Source: Guyanagaster necrorhizus (taxonomy: Eukaryota; Basidiomycota; Agaricomycetes; Agaricales; Physalacriaceae). Taken from it: 64,000 bases of DNA. Made by a program: the position numbers and the translations under genes. The stretch lies in assembly GCF_019112545.1 (NCBI RefSeq), contig NW_025064882.1, forward strand, positions 510,928 through 574,927, given 5' to 3'. This document shows positions 9,403 through 20,859 of this stretch, piece by piece. Below the pieces are notes generated by a model. That model saw nothing but the letters and a program-made list of their open reading frames with translations, had not been told where the DNA came from and made no database searches. Each line of letters starts with the position of its first letter. The first letter of the stretch is position 1.

Positions 9403-11857
9403 TTATTCTGTCGGCGGGACACTCCGAGTGGAAATATCAATCGACATAATATCCTGACGATACGGAAAATTAGCCAAACTTGAATCGAAGAACATGCAGA
9501 AGACTGACCAATCCTCGTTCCTTGAGCTCAGCAAGCGTAGGCATCATTCCCAGCCTTAAGAGCTGTAAAGCTTTACTCGATACGGGGTCATTTTGCATGC
9601 TGATAATAAAAGTAGGCCGGGCGTCAGCCTCGATCAGCAACGGTACGGTAGTGTATATACACACCTGGCCACAGCGGTGATTTTACCACCCTTGGAGTAG
9701 TACGCTATGAACTAAAATGCATACATCGTTGTCTACATTTGAACAGGAAGGGGGGGGGGATACCTACCTTCAATTCTCCTGGGTCACCGACAATAGTGAC
9801 ATCGTCATGACCGGCACCATAGCCACCGTACCGGAGTTGCTGGCCCTCTTCGTCTCATCAGCTGGGTGTCGGCAAGCGGAAGTTGAAACCTTACGTGCGC
9901 TCCAAAAGAACGGAAGCTTAGTGTAAGGCCGAGGAGTACCAGCAATCGACCTTCCCAGCACTCGACCTTGGTTTGATGCAACCTGGGAAGTGAACCTTAG
10001 AGGACATGCTCAATGTCAACAAGACCAAACTTACATTCCAATGCTCGATGCGAGCGAACGTCACGACCCGGCCTTTTTGCACCACTGGTGCGACTGCAAT
10101 ATCACCTGTGGGATGATATCAACGACACCCCCTTGAAGTTTGAAAAGCGACGATCATCACCAATCGCAAACACCCCCTTCACTCCAGAAGGCGTTTTAAT
10201 AGCCCGAAGATACTCATCCACCTTGACAGAACCATCAGCCTCCAATTCAATCAGTCCCTTCAAAAAGTCCGTGGCTGGGACAACTCCGACCCCCATGATA
10301 ACAAAATCGGCAGGCAACGTTTTACCATTAACAACAACGCCCGTCACCAGTTTGTCATTGTCTTCCTGAGACACGATCTGTTCGACTTTGCTAGACATAT
10401 GGAACTTAACACCTTGAGATTCGTGGTACTATCAAATCGTCCTCAGGAATGTGCCAAGGCAATATAAAACTGGCGAACCTTCATAAGCCCCTTCCCAACA
10501 TCCTTACCTAGCACGGCCTCGAACGGATACTCTTCCATTCCAATGACATCGATTGATTCCAATCCCCGTTTGGCTAGTGCAACAACAATTTCCATGCCAA
10601 TGAAAGAGCTGCCGATGACGACGAGTCTCTTTCCTTTTTGCGCAGCTGTGATGTGGATTTCAGTCAAACATAATTCCTGGTTAGAAGTATCAACTTGCCA
10701 GCATCGACCTTTCGCGCGTCTTCGACAGTCCTGAATGTAAATACGTTCTCGAGGTCTGCACCTGGGATAGGCAATCGCCGAGGAGTTCCTCCAGTTGCAA
10801 GAACTAATTTGTCGTAAACAAGCGAGTCTTTGCCATCAATAATGACTTTGCGATTCGTGAAATCGATTGAGGTCACAGTCTGCGCTCAAGTGTCATGAGC
10901 CAGTAAGGGTCAACAATGAAACTTTACTTACGACTCCGGTCCGAACGTTGGTCCCAAACTTGACTTTGAGTTCCGCGGCATTCTTCCACTCGAGCTTAGA
11001 TGGGTCTGTAATTAGTGCTTTGCTCAATTTGGTTCTGAATGGACCGTCAAATGACACCAGAGTAGTAGGGATCAGCGGTACCGGTCGATTGGGGCATGTG
11101 GCTCTTTGGTCAGGATTGTGATAGGGTACTTATATCCATTCTACAAAATATTCAGGATGCCAGCCACTCATTAGAAGCGGAACCGACCTCTCGCAAACTT
11201 TCCACGAGACTGAAAGCTCCAGCACCACCACCGACGATGATCGTTCCTTTTCCAAGAGCGTCGAAACCCGTGGTAGACAATTTGGGAGGCCTAGCCATCT
11301 TCTCTTTGAGTGTATATGCGGGGTTCGCACTGACAAATATCTTGCCATCTGCGACGCGGGTTTCGAAGGAATGAATGCCAGCCGGCGCGGGTGCATCCTC
11401 TATTACAACTCTGATTTAATAAATTAGAACGCAGAGAACGATTCGAGACACACCAATGTCACCGGAAGAAACATGAAAGCAAGCTTCAATACACGCGTCA
11501 ATCACGAGGTCTCTGCAAAAAGACGGTTTTATGCACCTCCATGCCAAGGGCTTTGAACATACAGAGACATCAGATTTTACACGTCGAGCGGAAACGAGGA
11601 AATGGCAGACCATGTTACTTTTCCATCATAAGTGAGTACACCTTTGGCAAGAGGTGCCCCGTAATGGGTACAGTAAGCACTGGTTGCATGTATCTTGTTT
11701 CCCAGACGAGAGAGAAGAACTTTGCCTTGCTCAAAGTCAACTTCCTTCCTAAAAACCCGACGTTTAACCTGCATGCTGCCGAAACAAAGATCACAAATTA
11801 CATTTCTCCATCTTTAAGCTCGGATTCATCGAGAACAGGGAGCGATTTGGCGGACAT
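9403..11857 (-). CDS. Rieske-FAD pyridine nucleotide oxidoreductase (AIFM3-like)
   Basis: An N-terminal Rieske [2Fe-2S] domain is followed by an NAD(P)H/FAD disulphide-reductase fold, the layout of AIFM3-type apoptosis-inducing-factor homologues. The start MSAKSLPVLDESELKDGEM is at 11857. The first cluster motif is CTHYGAPL. The second, C-PWHGACFHVSSG, is pieced together across a 14-nt micro-exon at 11537-11550. The FAD site is GGGAGAFSLVE. Then come LVLATGGTPRRLPIPG, the NAD site VVIGSSFIGMEI, and the second FAD motif VFAIGDD. The C-terminal domain reads LPFFWSAQ, YGAGHDDVTIVGD, MQNDPVSSKALQLLRLG and ends SVPPTE before TAA at 9403-9405. Many short introns. No clear targeting peptide, so location is open. 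The donor substrate is unknown. Confidence 0.88.
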
Positions 11858-12068
11858 TGTTTGAATGGGTTGGAAACGTAGAAGATGCGGAGTAAAGGCT
11901 CTGTTTGCGGGTAGAACTATATAAATGTATGTTAGTGTATGTTAGACAGAAATTCCTCCAATCAGAAGCGGCTAATTGGTCATTGATTTCGGCTCGCTTT
12001 GCCGATGTTCGACACTTGTTTGGCCGCTAGGCTCACACAACCTTGGGTTAGGGTTAGACGCTTTCGCT
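11858..12068. promoter_or_regulatory. Divergent promoter of the oxidoreductase and DNA polymerase eta
   Basis: The two start codons are about 210 bp apart and point away from each other, so one intergenic stretch must serve both. No named element was recognised. Confidence 0.5.
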
Positions 12069-14552
12069 ATGCAAGCCTCACCATCGCGTCTCAGAACGGT
12101 CTGGAAGGGCAAGGAGAAGGCTGATGACGCGCCCGTCAATGACGACTTTGACGACCTTGACCCAGTCATCACCTATCGACATCTGCTGTCTCAGAACCTT
12201 GGCATTCGAGACCCCCTTCGTGTCATCGCGCTTTGCGACAGCGACGCCTTCTACGCCGCATGCGAGATGGTATTCTTTTCCTCAAAACACAAACTTTACC
12301 TTGCTGACGAAGGTCACAGGTGCGTTTGGGAATAACCGACAAGCCACTCGTGGTTCTGCAGTGGGAGTCTCTCATCGCCGTGAACTATCCTGCTCGGAAA
12401 TTCGGCATCTCACGAATGGACAAGTTAAAGGACGCTAAGCAACGGTGTCCGGACCTCGTGGTTGTGCATGTTGCTACCTACAAGGAAGGACAGAAAGAGC
12501 CAGGCTATTGGGACAACGTGGATTCAAGAACGCATAAGGTGCCCTGCACAAGTTCGATTGCTCCGCAGTATGTCTGCTGACCATTTTTCAAGGTCTCTCT
12601 CGACTATTATCGACGAGAGAGCATGAAAATTCTTGGGATGTTCAATGAACATCTTCCCGATGCTGAGATCGGTATGGATGTCTCTGTTTATCCGTGAAAA
12701 ATGGCTGAACATGTAAATAAGAGAAGGCCTCTATTGACGAAGCTTTCATCGACTTCACGAAGCCCGTTCGACAGATTTTAATTCGGAGATACCCATATCT
12801 CTCAGTCATTCCTGCCGATTCTCCTGATGGAATGGATACCCCGCTTCCGCCGGCCCCATCCATATCCTGGGACAAGGCTGGTTTCCTCATACCCATTGAC
12901 CCATCTACGCCCGTGGATCAAGAACCGGGTTCCCATGCCCCTTCGAATGAAGAAGGTATACAAGACACCTGGCATGACATCGCTCTCTCTATTGCCGCTG
13001 AATTAATGGGCCAGGTTAGAGAGGACATAGAAACGAAACTGGGCTACACATTGTCGGCAGTATGTCGAAGACTTTCCCCATTTTAGGAATCTGATCGGAT
13101 TTTACTCAGGGCATCGCGAGAAATAAATTTCTTGCAAAGGTTATACATCAGTTGTAGCTGTTTCCGAAGCAATCATCTGACCTGACTGTCCTTCAGCTTA
13201 CCGCATCCTATCGAAAGCCCAACAGTCAGGTGCGCCCGGCCTGTATAGCATCGTGAATGGGACTTTCAATACTGACAAATGCTATCCAGAGCATCCTGCG
13301 TAATGCCGCCATTCCGGGTTATTTGAAGCCCATGGATTTTCAAAAGGTGTCGATGATTTTCTTTGTCAAGTGCCGAGCTTAAAACCGGTGTAGATACGGT
13401 TCTTAGGTGGGAAACTCGGACATGCTCTAGCGCAAGAATATGATGTCTCGAAGGTGGCGGATTTACTGCAAGTCCATTGAACCCATTGATCCGTCTTTAA
13501 ATGAATTCATCTTCTGTAGCCCGGTCACTCTAGGCAAGCAGATTTTTGAGAGCGAGGTTCTTCTTGTTTATGGGATTGTACAGACGAAATGCAGCAGAAA
13601 TTTGGCGAGAATGCCATTTGGGTCTACGAGGTGCTGCGGTGGGTGCTAATTTCTTTCTTGTCCGCAGTGATCAACATGTTTTATTCACATAGTGGAATTG
13701 ATCGTTCTGAAGGTCAGGTTCATGATAGACTGTGTGTCAGCCGATTATTCACGATGTTAGAATAGTCAAGACGAAATCCATTGTCAACAAGAGCATGCTA
13801 GCTTCGAAAAATCTACCGAAACCTATCACTAAGCCATCTGAGGGACACCATTGGATTCGGGTTTTGGCCGCAGAATTGACCTTGCGACTTAATGATGCAA
13901 GAGAGGCCAACCCTAATCTTTGGCCAAAAACTCTGGTTCTTCATGCCCGCAAAGGTTCCGCTCAAGATATCTCACACCGTAACTTTAACACTTAGAGTCC
14001 TTTGCAGGATATGAGGCTTCCCGTTCCAAACAGGCCCCGTTTCCTTTTATCCGACAAGTCACCGTGGACGTCATCGCAGCTGCCGGAGATAAACTATGGG
14101 AAGACCTCGTCGGAAACTCTACATCTATGAGAATCACAAGTGTTCAACTCGCATTCACTGGCATAGAGACCGCAGAAATCGGACAGCAAAGCATTGTCGG
14201 ATTCTTCAAAGCTGGTCCGAGCTCAAAACGCGGACGAGAATACGACTCCCCCGTACCTGTTACAGAGCTTCCCGTCGATCAGTCGTCGACTGCAGCGGGA
14301 CAGGCCGTAGCCTTCACATGCTCGCGCTGTAATAAGGATATTCTGTTCCCCAGTACTGCATCAGTGTCGGAAGAAGACCAAACCGATCTACTAGCCACCG
14401 TACGGATGGAGCACAGTGATTGGCACTTTGCCCAAGACCTTGCAAAAGACCCTGGTAACCAATTACATGCGCCTTTGAAGGAGCCGGCCAACAAGAAGAC
14501 ACGACGGAAAGAATCACCTAAAGGCATAGAGAAGTTCTTCACCCGAAAATGA
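12069..14552 (+). CDS. RAD30: DNA polymerase eta (Y-family translesion polymerase)
   Basis: Bypasses UV lesions at stalled forks. The start ATG at 12069 (MQASPSRLRTVWKGKEK) is preferred; an in-frame ATG at 11976 exists but adds an unlikely peptide. Palm motifs: VIALCDSDAFYAACE (first metal site), ESLIAVNYPARKFGISR, and SIDEAFIDF (second acidic pair). Then GIARNKFLAKL, the conserved RFLGGKLGHAL, and a little-finger domain. The C-terminus carries a PCNA-binding box QQSIVGFF (Q-x2-I-x2-FF), a UBZ ubiquitin-binding zinc finger (CSRC and HSDWH, Cx2C...Hx3H), and a final IEKFFTRK that looks like a second, weaker PCNA box. The domain order matches the family. About ten introns, with clear splice sites where I checked them. 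No breaks seen. Confidence 0.93.
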
Positions 14553-15445
14553 ATCTATCGTTGGAAGGGGGACTTGCTGATGGTCGTGAAGACCGAATAT
14601 ATCGAAGATCCATGTAACTATCAGCACATCAAGATCAGAAAGGGTATCATAGGCTTCGTATTCAGGTTCCTATATTTGATACAATTGCTTATTACTCGAT
14701 AGTTAAGGTAGAGAAATCCAGAAATATGCAGAACAGATGGGTTTAGTGATTTTTTTTGTTCTTCTCGTCAAGCTAAGACCGTTAGGGTGGGTGCCGACGC
14801 CCCCCAGGCGTTGAACAAGAGGACTTAGTTCCCTGCGGCATCTCCAATTGAGACCCAACATCCCTCACCCCTCATTTACTTCTTTCGTCTTCAACTCCTG
14901 TCAGCACCAAGAGACCTCAGCTGTACCTCAGCTACCTTTTCCTCTCTCAGAGAAACGACAATTGGTCATGAAAACTGTCTTTGTGATCTTTCGCCGAGCC
15001 GTGCCGGTTTTTGGTCAGGTCACATACAAGGTCGAACAAGAAAGGGAGGTCTAACACCTTTGCAGATTGGGGGTACAGCTGCTAAGAATATAAAGGCATT
15101 GCCAAAGCCTTAGCACCATTGTCCCCCCTAGCAATATGAGGAATCTTTTGAACTTAACTCCGCTTCCATTTGAGGTATGCAAAAAAATCGGTCTCAATCG
15201 GGAAGTGCCGTTATTCTATATTACGATCATGCCTGTACCGACATCACTTTCTCCCTTTTCTCCCTTCCTTCCTTCAGCCTTTTTTTGTTTTTTCCCTTCT
15301 TTTGGGCCGGTGCTCCTCAGATTCTCTAGCAGGATCTTCGACGAGAAGAGGCGCAGGACGACTGTTCCGTCGTATATCACTTTCCTTGCGCTAAGGGTGC
15401 TGGACTTCATCTTTCTATTCGGATCAACCGTACGGACTTTGGACG
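14553..15445. other. Intergenic: polymerase eta 3' flank and promoter of the receptor gene
   Basis: The right half holds a pyrimidine-rich tract (about 15236-15310), common upstream of fungal transcription starts, and a TATA-like AATATAAAGG near 15087. The open frames at 14848, 15136 and 15170 are in this tract and show no domain. Confidence 0.4.
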
Positions 15446-17677
15446 ATGGCTGAATACTACCCTCAAACCTATCCCATTACGAATAATGAACTAGCGGGCG
15501 TCATTGTGCGTACTGCTGCAAATTTCAAACCTATATTGATGTATTGACTCCTAAATACGCTTCCTTTGCAGGTGGTGAATGTTGTTGCTGTGCTTTCGAC
15601 TGTAGCATTGTTCTCTATCATACTTCGACTAGCATGGCTTTGCATCCTCCGTGTCACACGACGTAAAAACATCACTCACTCTCGAGAATATGTCTTCTTC
15701 AATACTCAGCTTGGGTATTATGCTGCTTGCCTTCTTATCGCAAACATGTTCAATAGCGCTGCGGGTCTCATGGGGTTGCCGTTTTTGTTGGCCAGACATA
15801 TTACAGAAGGTATGATCTAATAATCTCTTTTAGTTTATATTCCAATCGTGGTTTGTCAATAGGCGGTCTTTGCACTTCACAAGGTAGCTGCTATTCCTTG
15901 ACCCTAATGTCTCTGATTAACGTCATGCTTCATTAGCGATGGTCATGCAGTTCGGGAACGTGTCTACTGCTTATTTTACCGTCAGCATCGCAGTACACAC
16001 GTTCAATTCTCTGGTGTTACGGAAGCGTCAATCCGTCGCCATCTATTCAGTGGTGATATCCTTGGGGTGGATCCTGGCCGGATTCATAGGTATCTCTAAC
16101 CATTTCGTCTCATAGCAACCTTTCTCACTCTGTCCAGCTGCTCTTCCCTTAGCTCTTCCGCAAAGCCACGGGCCCATCTATGGCGAGTACAATCTGACCT
16201 GCGGTGTGAGGGACAAATATCCAATATCACAGTTCTTGCTTCATCTGTTACCGGTACAACCCCAATTTCATTGGTTACTTGCGTCTGTCTAAAGGCTGCT
16301 TTTTTCTTAGATATTCATTGCTTCATTCTTTTCGGCGGTGCTATACTCTCTCATTTTCCTTGTACTTCGCGGCACGCTGGTCATCAAGGGCGGCGTTAAG
16401 CTCACTCTCAATCCAAACGAGCGATGGAATGGTGAAAGTGGCGAAAACTATCATCGCTTCATTGCTGGCGTTGCCAGGAGCATGCTCTGGTGAGATACTT
16501 TGTCTCCATTTCAGCTCTTATGCTCAACATCTTCATTAGGTACCCCGTCGGTGTGTATAACTAGTTAATCATCTTCATTGAATTCTCATATTGTTCTAGC
16601 GTACTGTGCTGTTCTGATTCCGTACTCCGTCACAAAGCTACTCATTCTTTCGGGCTTTAGTGTGCCATTCCAGGCCCTAATATTTGCCTATGTGTGCTGG
16701 TTCTTATTGGGTAAGTGCTTTTCATGTCGCAACTAGTTCCATCGTGACAAGTTGCTGCAGGAGTTATCAATGTGGGGCTGCTCTTCAACACGTTCAGCAA
16801 GTTGTATCCGGTATTTGATACCAAATTGTTGACTAGCGCCAGACAAGATATGGAGAGTTTCGGAACCACTGAACAGCTCAAACGACTCACGCTCGTTGCC
16901 GAACGGAAAGCAGCACCTGAAGAGCTTCAGGAGAAGGTCCATCAGTATCGTTATCCGGGTACTCCTTCTTACCCTGAAAACGTCGCGAGTGTTCAAAGCT
17001 TCTATGGATATCCCATCTCTCCGCAACGTGTTTCACCTGTATCTCCGTTCAACGGCAACAATGCTTCGGATCACTACCGGCCATCGCCCGTTCCACTGTC
17101 ACCTCCCTCATCCCACTCTACCAGTAAACATTCACGGCAAGACTCGGCTGATTCCCTGCTGAAACTGCCCGTTCCTCCTCGCAAGACGCCTTCGCTTAAC
17201 TCACCGCCTCCTTTGGTGTCCCCCAGCTCCTTGCGTGCGCTTCAATCAATTGATCAGGGTCGCGTTCTTAGTCCATCGACCAATCGCTCTTTCAGTTCAC
17301 ATGTTGTCCAGTCGACGCATAAGGCCTCCGGGTCCGGATCCTCCTCGGTTGGCTCGGTTGGCTCTGAGCTGGATATCGCTGGTTGGCTGGTTCAACAACA
17401 ACCTGGCGGATCCATGCATCAAGGGCTTCAAAGGAAGCCTTCACTTACAGCAGTAAGGACCACATATCCGAGCCCTGTTGCGGTCAACCAACGTCCCCGG
17501 CCATTTCCTTCTACGCCAAGTGAAAGCACGACAAGCAGTCCAACAGGCAGCATCAGGAGGCCCACTTGGAGTCCTGTGAGCCCAAGCCCGGCACAGTATG
17601 TCGCGAGAAATATGAGGCCGGTACCCTTGGTTGGTCCTCCTCCCATGGGTCGCCACGGCAAAGTCTCTCCTTTTTGA
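15446..17677 (+). CDS. Seven-helix receptor-like membrane protein (fungal GPCR-like) with long cytoplasmic tail
   Basis: The start MAEYYPQTYPITNNE at 15446 gives a short outside N-terminus. Hydrophobic segments follow over about residues 20-330: VVNVVAVLSTVALFSIIL; YYAACLLIANMFNSAAGL; MVMQFGNVSTAYFTVSIAV; a VVISLGWILAGFIAALPLA helix; FIASFFSAVLYSLIFLVL; YPVAYCAVLIPYSVTKLLIL; and FAYVCWFLLGVINVGLLF. Seven helices and the Asn-Thr-rich loops resemble the cAMP-receptor/Git3-like fungal GPCRs. The ~290-residue tail (from about 16800) is rich in Ser and Pro (SPVSP, PPSSHSTSKHSRQDSADS) and probably disordered and phosphorylated. Ligand and G-protein partner cannot be told. Seven to eight introns interrupt the membrane part; the tail is one exon. 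Stop TGA at 17675-17677. Confidence 0.72.
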
Positions 17678-17906
17678 ATTCGAGGTAATCGCCGCATGCG
17701 GGTCATGCGAGAGAGGAAATTCGTGTAGCGTAACTAAGTCCGTTTGACACGGCTTCGAGCGTTCTGTTATATGTATTAGTACTACAGAAGTTTGTTGGTA
17801 AGAAAAATCGTCGCGAAAACAGGGGCTATTTGGTTTCCTCCTTTAGTTGAAACACCGGCCATGATGTCAGGAATAAAGGTCAAATACACTTTGACTATGT
17901 TCCACC

Positions 17907-18909
17907 ATGCAAGCCATATGGGCAAGGTATCTAGGGTGCAGCACCGAAAAACTGAGGCAAGGAATATTTGATGGCATGTTGTCTCTCGTTCTTGCACAAT
18001 ATCTGACTGACAGGCCATTTGCAGCGGTTCATATGACAGCTGCAGACATACCCAGTCGAGCTCCGCGAACTTTGTTCAGCTTCAACACTCGTGAAAACAT
18101 ACGGCAATTCCTCACAGGATGTGACGCTGACATTGGTGGCACCTCGACGGTGCACTTTGATCTCGATGAATCGCCTAAACACAACGCGACCATTGGAAAG
18201 GCAGCTACGGGCGTGTTTCACGGCGACATGCGCCTAGCGGTGAAGCCAGGAATGGAGGGACAAATAAAGGGAGGATACGCTGCTATTCAGAGCAAGGTGC
18301 TGTTCTCTTTTGTGCCAACTTTACCCGAAACTAAGGCGTCCCAATAGCGCCGCCCGACACTCTTTGGCGACATCCTGGAAGAGATCGAATATCATTCGTA
18401 TCTCGCTCTCCGAGTTCGCGTCGCTGGAGACCCCAGTACGCACAATTCCTACTTTGTGAACGTACAAACGGATAGTATGGTTCAAAACGATCTCTGGCAA
18501 CATCGGCTCTATTTTAAGCGGAATGACAACACTTGGGAGGACATTTTCGTGAGTTTCACTTTGCGCCGCATAGGGTTAACGATCATTTGAACCTTCATGC
18601 AGATTCCATTTGAAAACTTTGTTCGCACCAACTACGGCCAGATTGCGGAAATAAAGTCGGTCATGAACCGCAGAAAACTTCGAAGTATCAACATCTCACT
18701 TTTGGGAGGACACAGCGGGGTCTCCGGAAAATACGAGCTTGGAATTGACTCGATTCGTATGGTGAATGAGGAAGATGTGAAGTATCCGCTTGTCGGTGCG
18801 TATTCTTTCACTGCCAGAACCCGCTCTGTCACTCACCTGTCTCAAAGCCAACCAAGTCAACGAAAAGACAAATGACCAGGGAGATTCGAATTGGAAGGAT
18901 CTTTACTGA
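17907..18909 (+). CDS. CIA30/NDUFAF1-like complex I intermediate-associated protein
   Basis: Mitochondrial chaperone for assembly of respiratory complex I. The CIA30 fold is visible from RTLFSFNTRENIRQF, through GCDADIGGTSTVHFDLDE, GKAATGVFHGDMRLAVK, HSYLALRVRVAGD, SYFVNVQT, then IPFENFVRTNYGQI, and ends RSINISLLGGHSGVSGKYELG. The reading ends LVANQVNEKTNDQGDSNWK and a TGA at 18907-18909 after a last intron (GTGCGT...CAAAG). The start is uncertain: ATG 17907 reads through without a stop, but the first ~50 residues (MQAIWARYLGCS...) could partly be an intron, and ATG 17898 in another frame is possible. Downstream of the receptor gene on the same strand, about 230 bp away. Confidence 0.85.
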
Positions 18910-19213
18910 TGAGACCGGGAGCATATCCATTGATCTCACATTTACTTTTTTAATCTAAATTGTATTCTTAGCGAGCCGTGAAAGAGGATAACATATGGGA
19001 GATATGACACAGGTAAATCGTAATCATGACAAGAGTCTAAAGATAAGTATACACAACCATTTCGCTTTTAAAGAGGCACAGTCAAACTTGTAAAATCCCG
19101 GGTGAAGCTTGAAGGCTGCTAAAACAAAAAAAAAAGGAATAAGACCAGCAACCAAGTCGAACGCGACAGATAGGGAATGCAAGAAAAAGAGAGAGGGGAG
19201 AAACCGAAGAGAA
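18910..19213. other. Short spacer between convergent CIA30 and Ras1 3' ends
   Basis: A-rich sequence (run of A near 19127-19136). Nothing recognised. Confidence 0.4.
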
Positions 19214-20303
19214 TCAAACGACCACGCAGCCCGGGCAGCACCCTGTAGTTCCCTCTTGGTTTTCCTTCGTACCGTAAGGGCCAGGGGTACTTCCGCCAGG
19301 GCCCGGCAACATCCCAGGTCGACCAGTTTGTTGTTCCTGCACCGGGCCACCAGTTAATACGCATGAGGGGATATAAAACGCCGTACTTTGTTATATTTCC
19401 TGATTTCACGGACGAGATTGCTGAAAGCTTCATCGACGTTGATCCGCTGCTTCGCGGACGTTTCAATGAATTTACAACCAAAATGCTTGGCAAGGTCACG
19501 GCCCTCTGCATCAGTACATGAGCATAACGGAGTACTGAGGGTGAAAGACGCGTACCATTCATGCCGACCTGTCGTTCGTATTCCAAGTCGCACTTATTAG
19601 CCACAACGATGACAGGGAACGTGTCTTGATCTTTCACCCGAAGAATTTGTTGATGAAAGGTACTTATTTCTTCGAACGAGTTTCGAGATGTGATGGAGTA
19701 CACCAGGAGAAACCCTTCGCCCGTACGCATGTACTGTTCCCTCATGGCACTGAAAGAAGCACCCCGTTAGGACCGAGATCATTTACGTGATAGTGCAAGA
19801 TGTGATGGAAGCGGATAAAATTTCTCTGAAGAAAAGGGTGAACGAGAAGAGAAGGTGGCGGCACCGAATGGTGGATGGAGAGTGGGGGATGGAGGGTCGA
19901 AATTAGATCAGACACGAGGCTCACCCATATTCCTCTTGACCAGCTGTATCGAGCACGTCAAGCAGTGCGACCTCATCATCAATCACGCACTGTTTGCGGT
20001 AAGAATCTGCACGCTGTATTAAACAACAAGAAGGCTTGATGCTTTTGGGATACTTGCCTTCGATAGTAGGATCATATTCGTCCACGAAATGACTTTGAAT
20101 GAACTGAATAGTCAATGCTGACTTTCCGACACCTGTTACAGTCAATCAAGGTGCTGCTAGAATAAAAGATGGTTCATGTACTCACCACCACCGCCAACTA
20201 CGACCAGCTTGTACTCTCGCAAGAACTGGGCCTGCTTGACCCCCCATACCCATTAAGTTAAAGAGACCAAGATAAGGATGACATCACGCACTCTGGTCGC
20301 CAT
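19214..20303 (-). CDS. RAS1: Ras1 small GTPase
   Basis: Membrane-bound GTP switch for morphogenesis, mating and cAMP/MAPK signalling. Reads MATR then [20 protein letters not shown] after the first intron. All G boxes are intact: P-loop GGGGVGKSAL, effector [25 protein letters not shown] (switch II with Gln61 equivalent), VANKCDLE and ETSAKQRI. The C-terminal hypervariable region is [14 protein letters not shown] followed by a Gly/Pro stretch, with GCCPGCVVV at the end: two cysteines for palmitoylation and the CAAX box CVVV for farnesylation. Six introns, one of which splits the P-loop codons. ATG at 20301-20303; TGA at 19214-19216. Near-perfect family conservation makes the call secure. Confidence 0.97.
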
Positions 20304-20442
20304 TCCGCGTTGATAAATTCACTGGGATATACAAAGGATAAAGGGAAAGAGAAGGGGAAAGCAAGGTGAGTGTGCAGAGGAGGGGATACCGCACCAGGGT
20401 CAAGTAGTCAATGAAATGAAATGAAAACACGACCAAATACGA

Positions 20443-20760
20443 TCAGTGAAAAATGTTGATGTCGCTGTGTTCGGCCCGCCATGCCGCGGCATCGTACAAG
20501 TACACCTCTCCTTGTGCTCCCGCATATATTGTCATCCCTGACAGCATTATTTCAGTTCGAATATCCTGCAACAAAATACTCTGGATTAAGAAGGTTATAT
20601 CCCGACAATATACTTGATGAAATCATAAATCTCACGCCTCTGGACTGATCGTGGGAACGCCTGGCTCAATTCGCCTCAGCCTATATTCCTCAAGGGCCTT
20701 TATCGATATCAGCCAGTACCTGGACGAGCCTGGGCACCAATATCCGCTGTGCTTGTGCCA
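20443..20760 (-). pseudogene. Possible decayed gene remnant, family not recognised
   Basis: Between Ras1 and ICT1 the minus strand holds coding-like blocks that do not join in one frame. These are LVQVLADIDK, ALEEYRLRRIEPGVP plus TISPEA, REIYDFIK, and a last block that follows a TTGCAG acceptor and reads DIRTEIMLSGMTIYAGAQ then GEVYLYDAAAWRAEHSD, ending INIFH and TGA at 20443-20445. Moving between blocks needs single-base shifts. They may be the tail of a dead gene or exons of a small gene I cannot splice. No name is offered. Confidence 0.3.
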
Positions 20761-20859
20761 GAATTCAAGTCCAGTTTTTGGACGACCTTATGACTCGTGC
20801 CTTGGCCATTTCACGCTGAATTCCGAGGCATCCGCAGACTTTGAAGTATGTAAATAACA

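Noticed and set aside
9040..9483. 147-codon plus-strand frame
   Set aside because: Overlaps the 3' end of the AIFM3-like gene on the other strand; His/Arg/Pro-rich with no domain.
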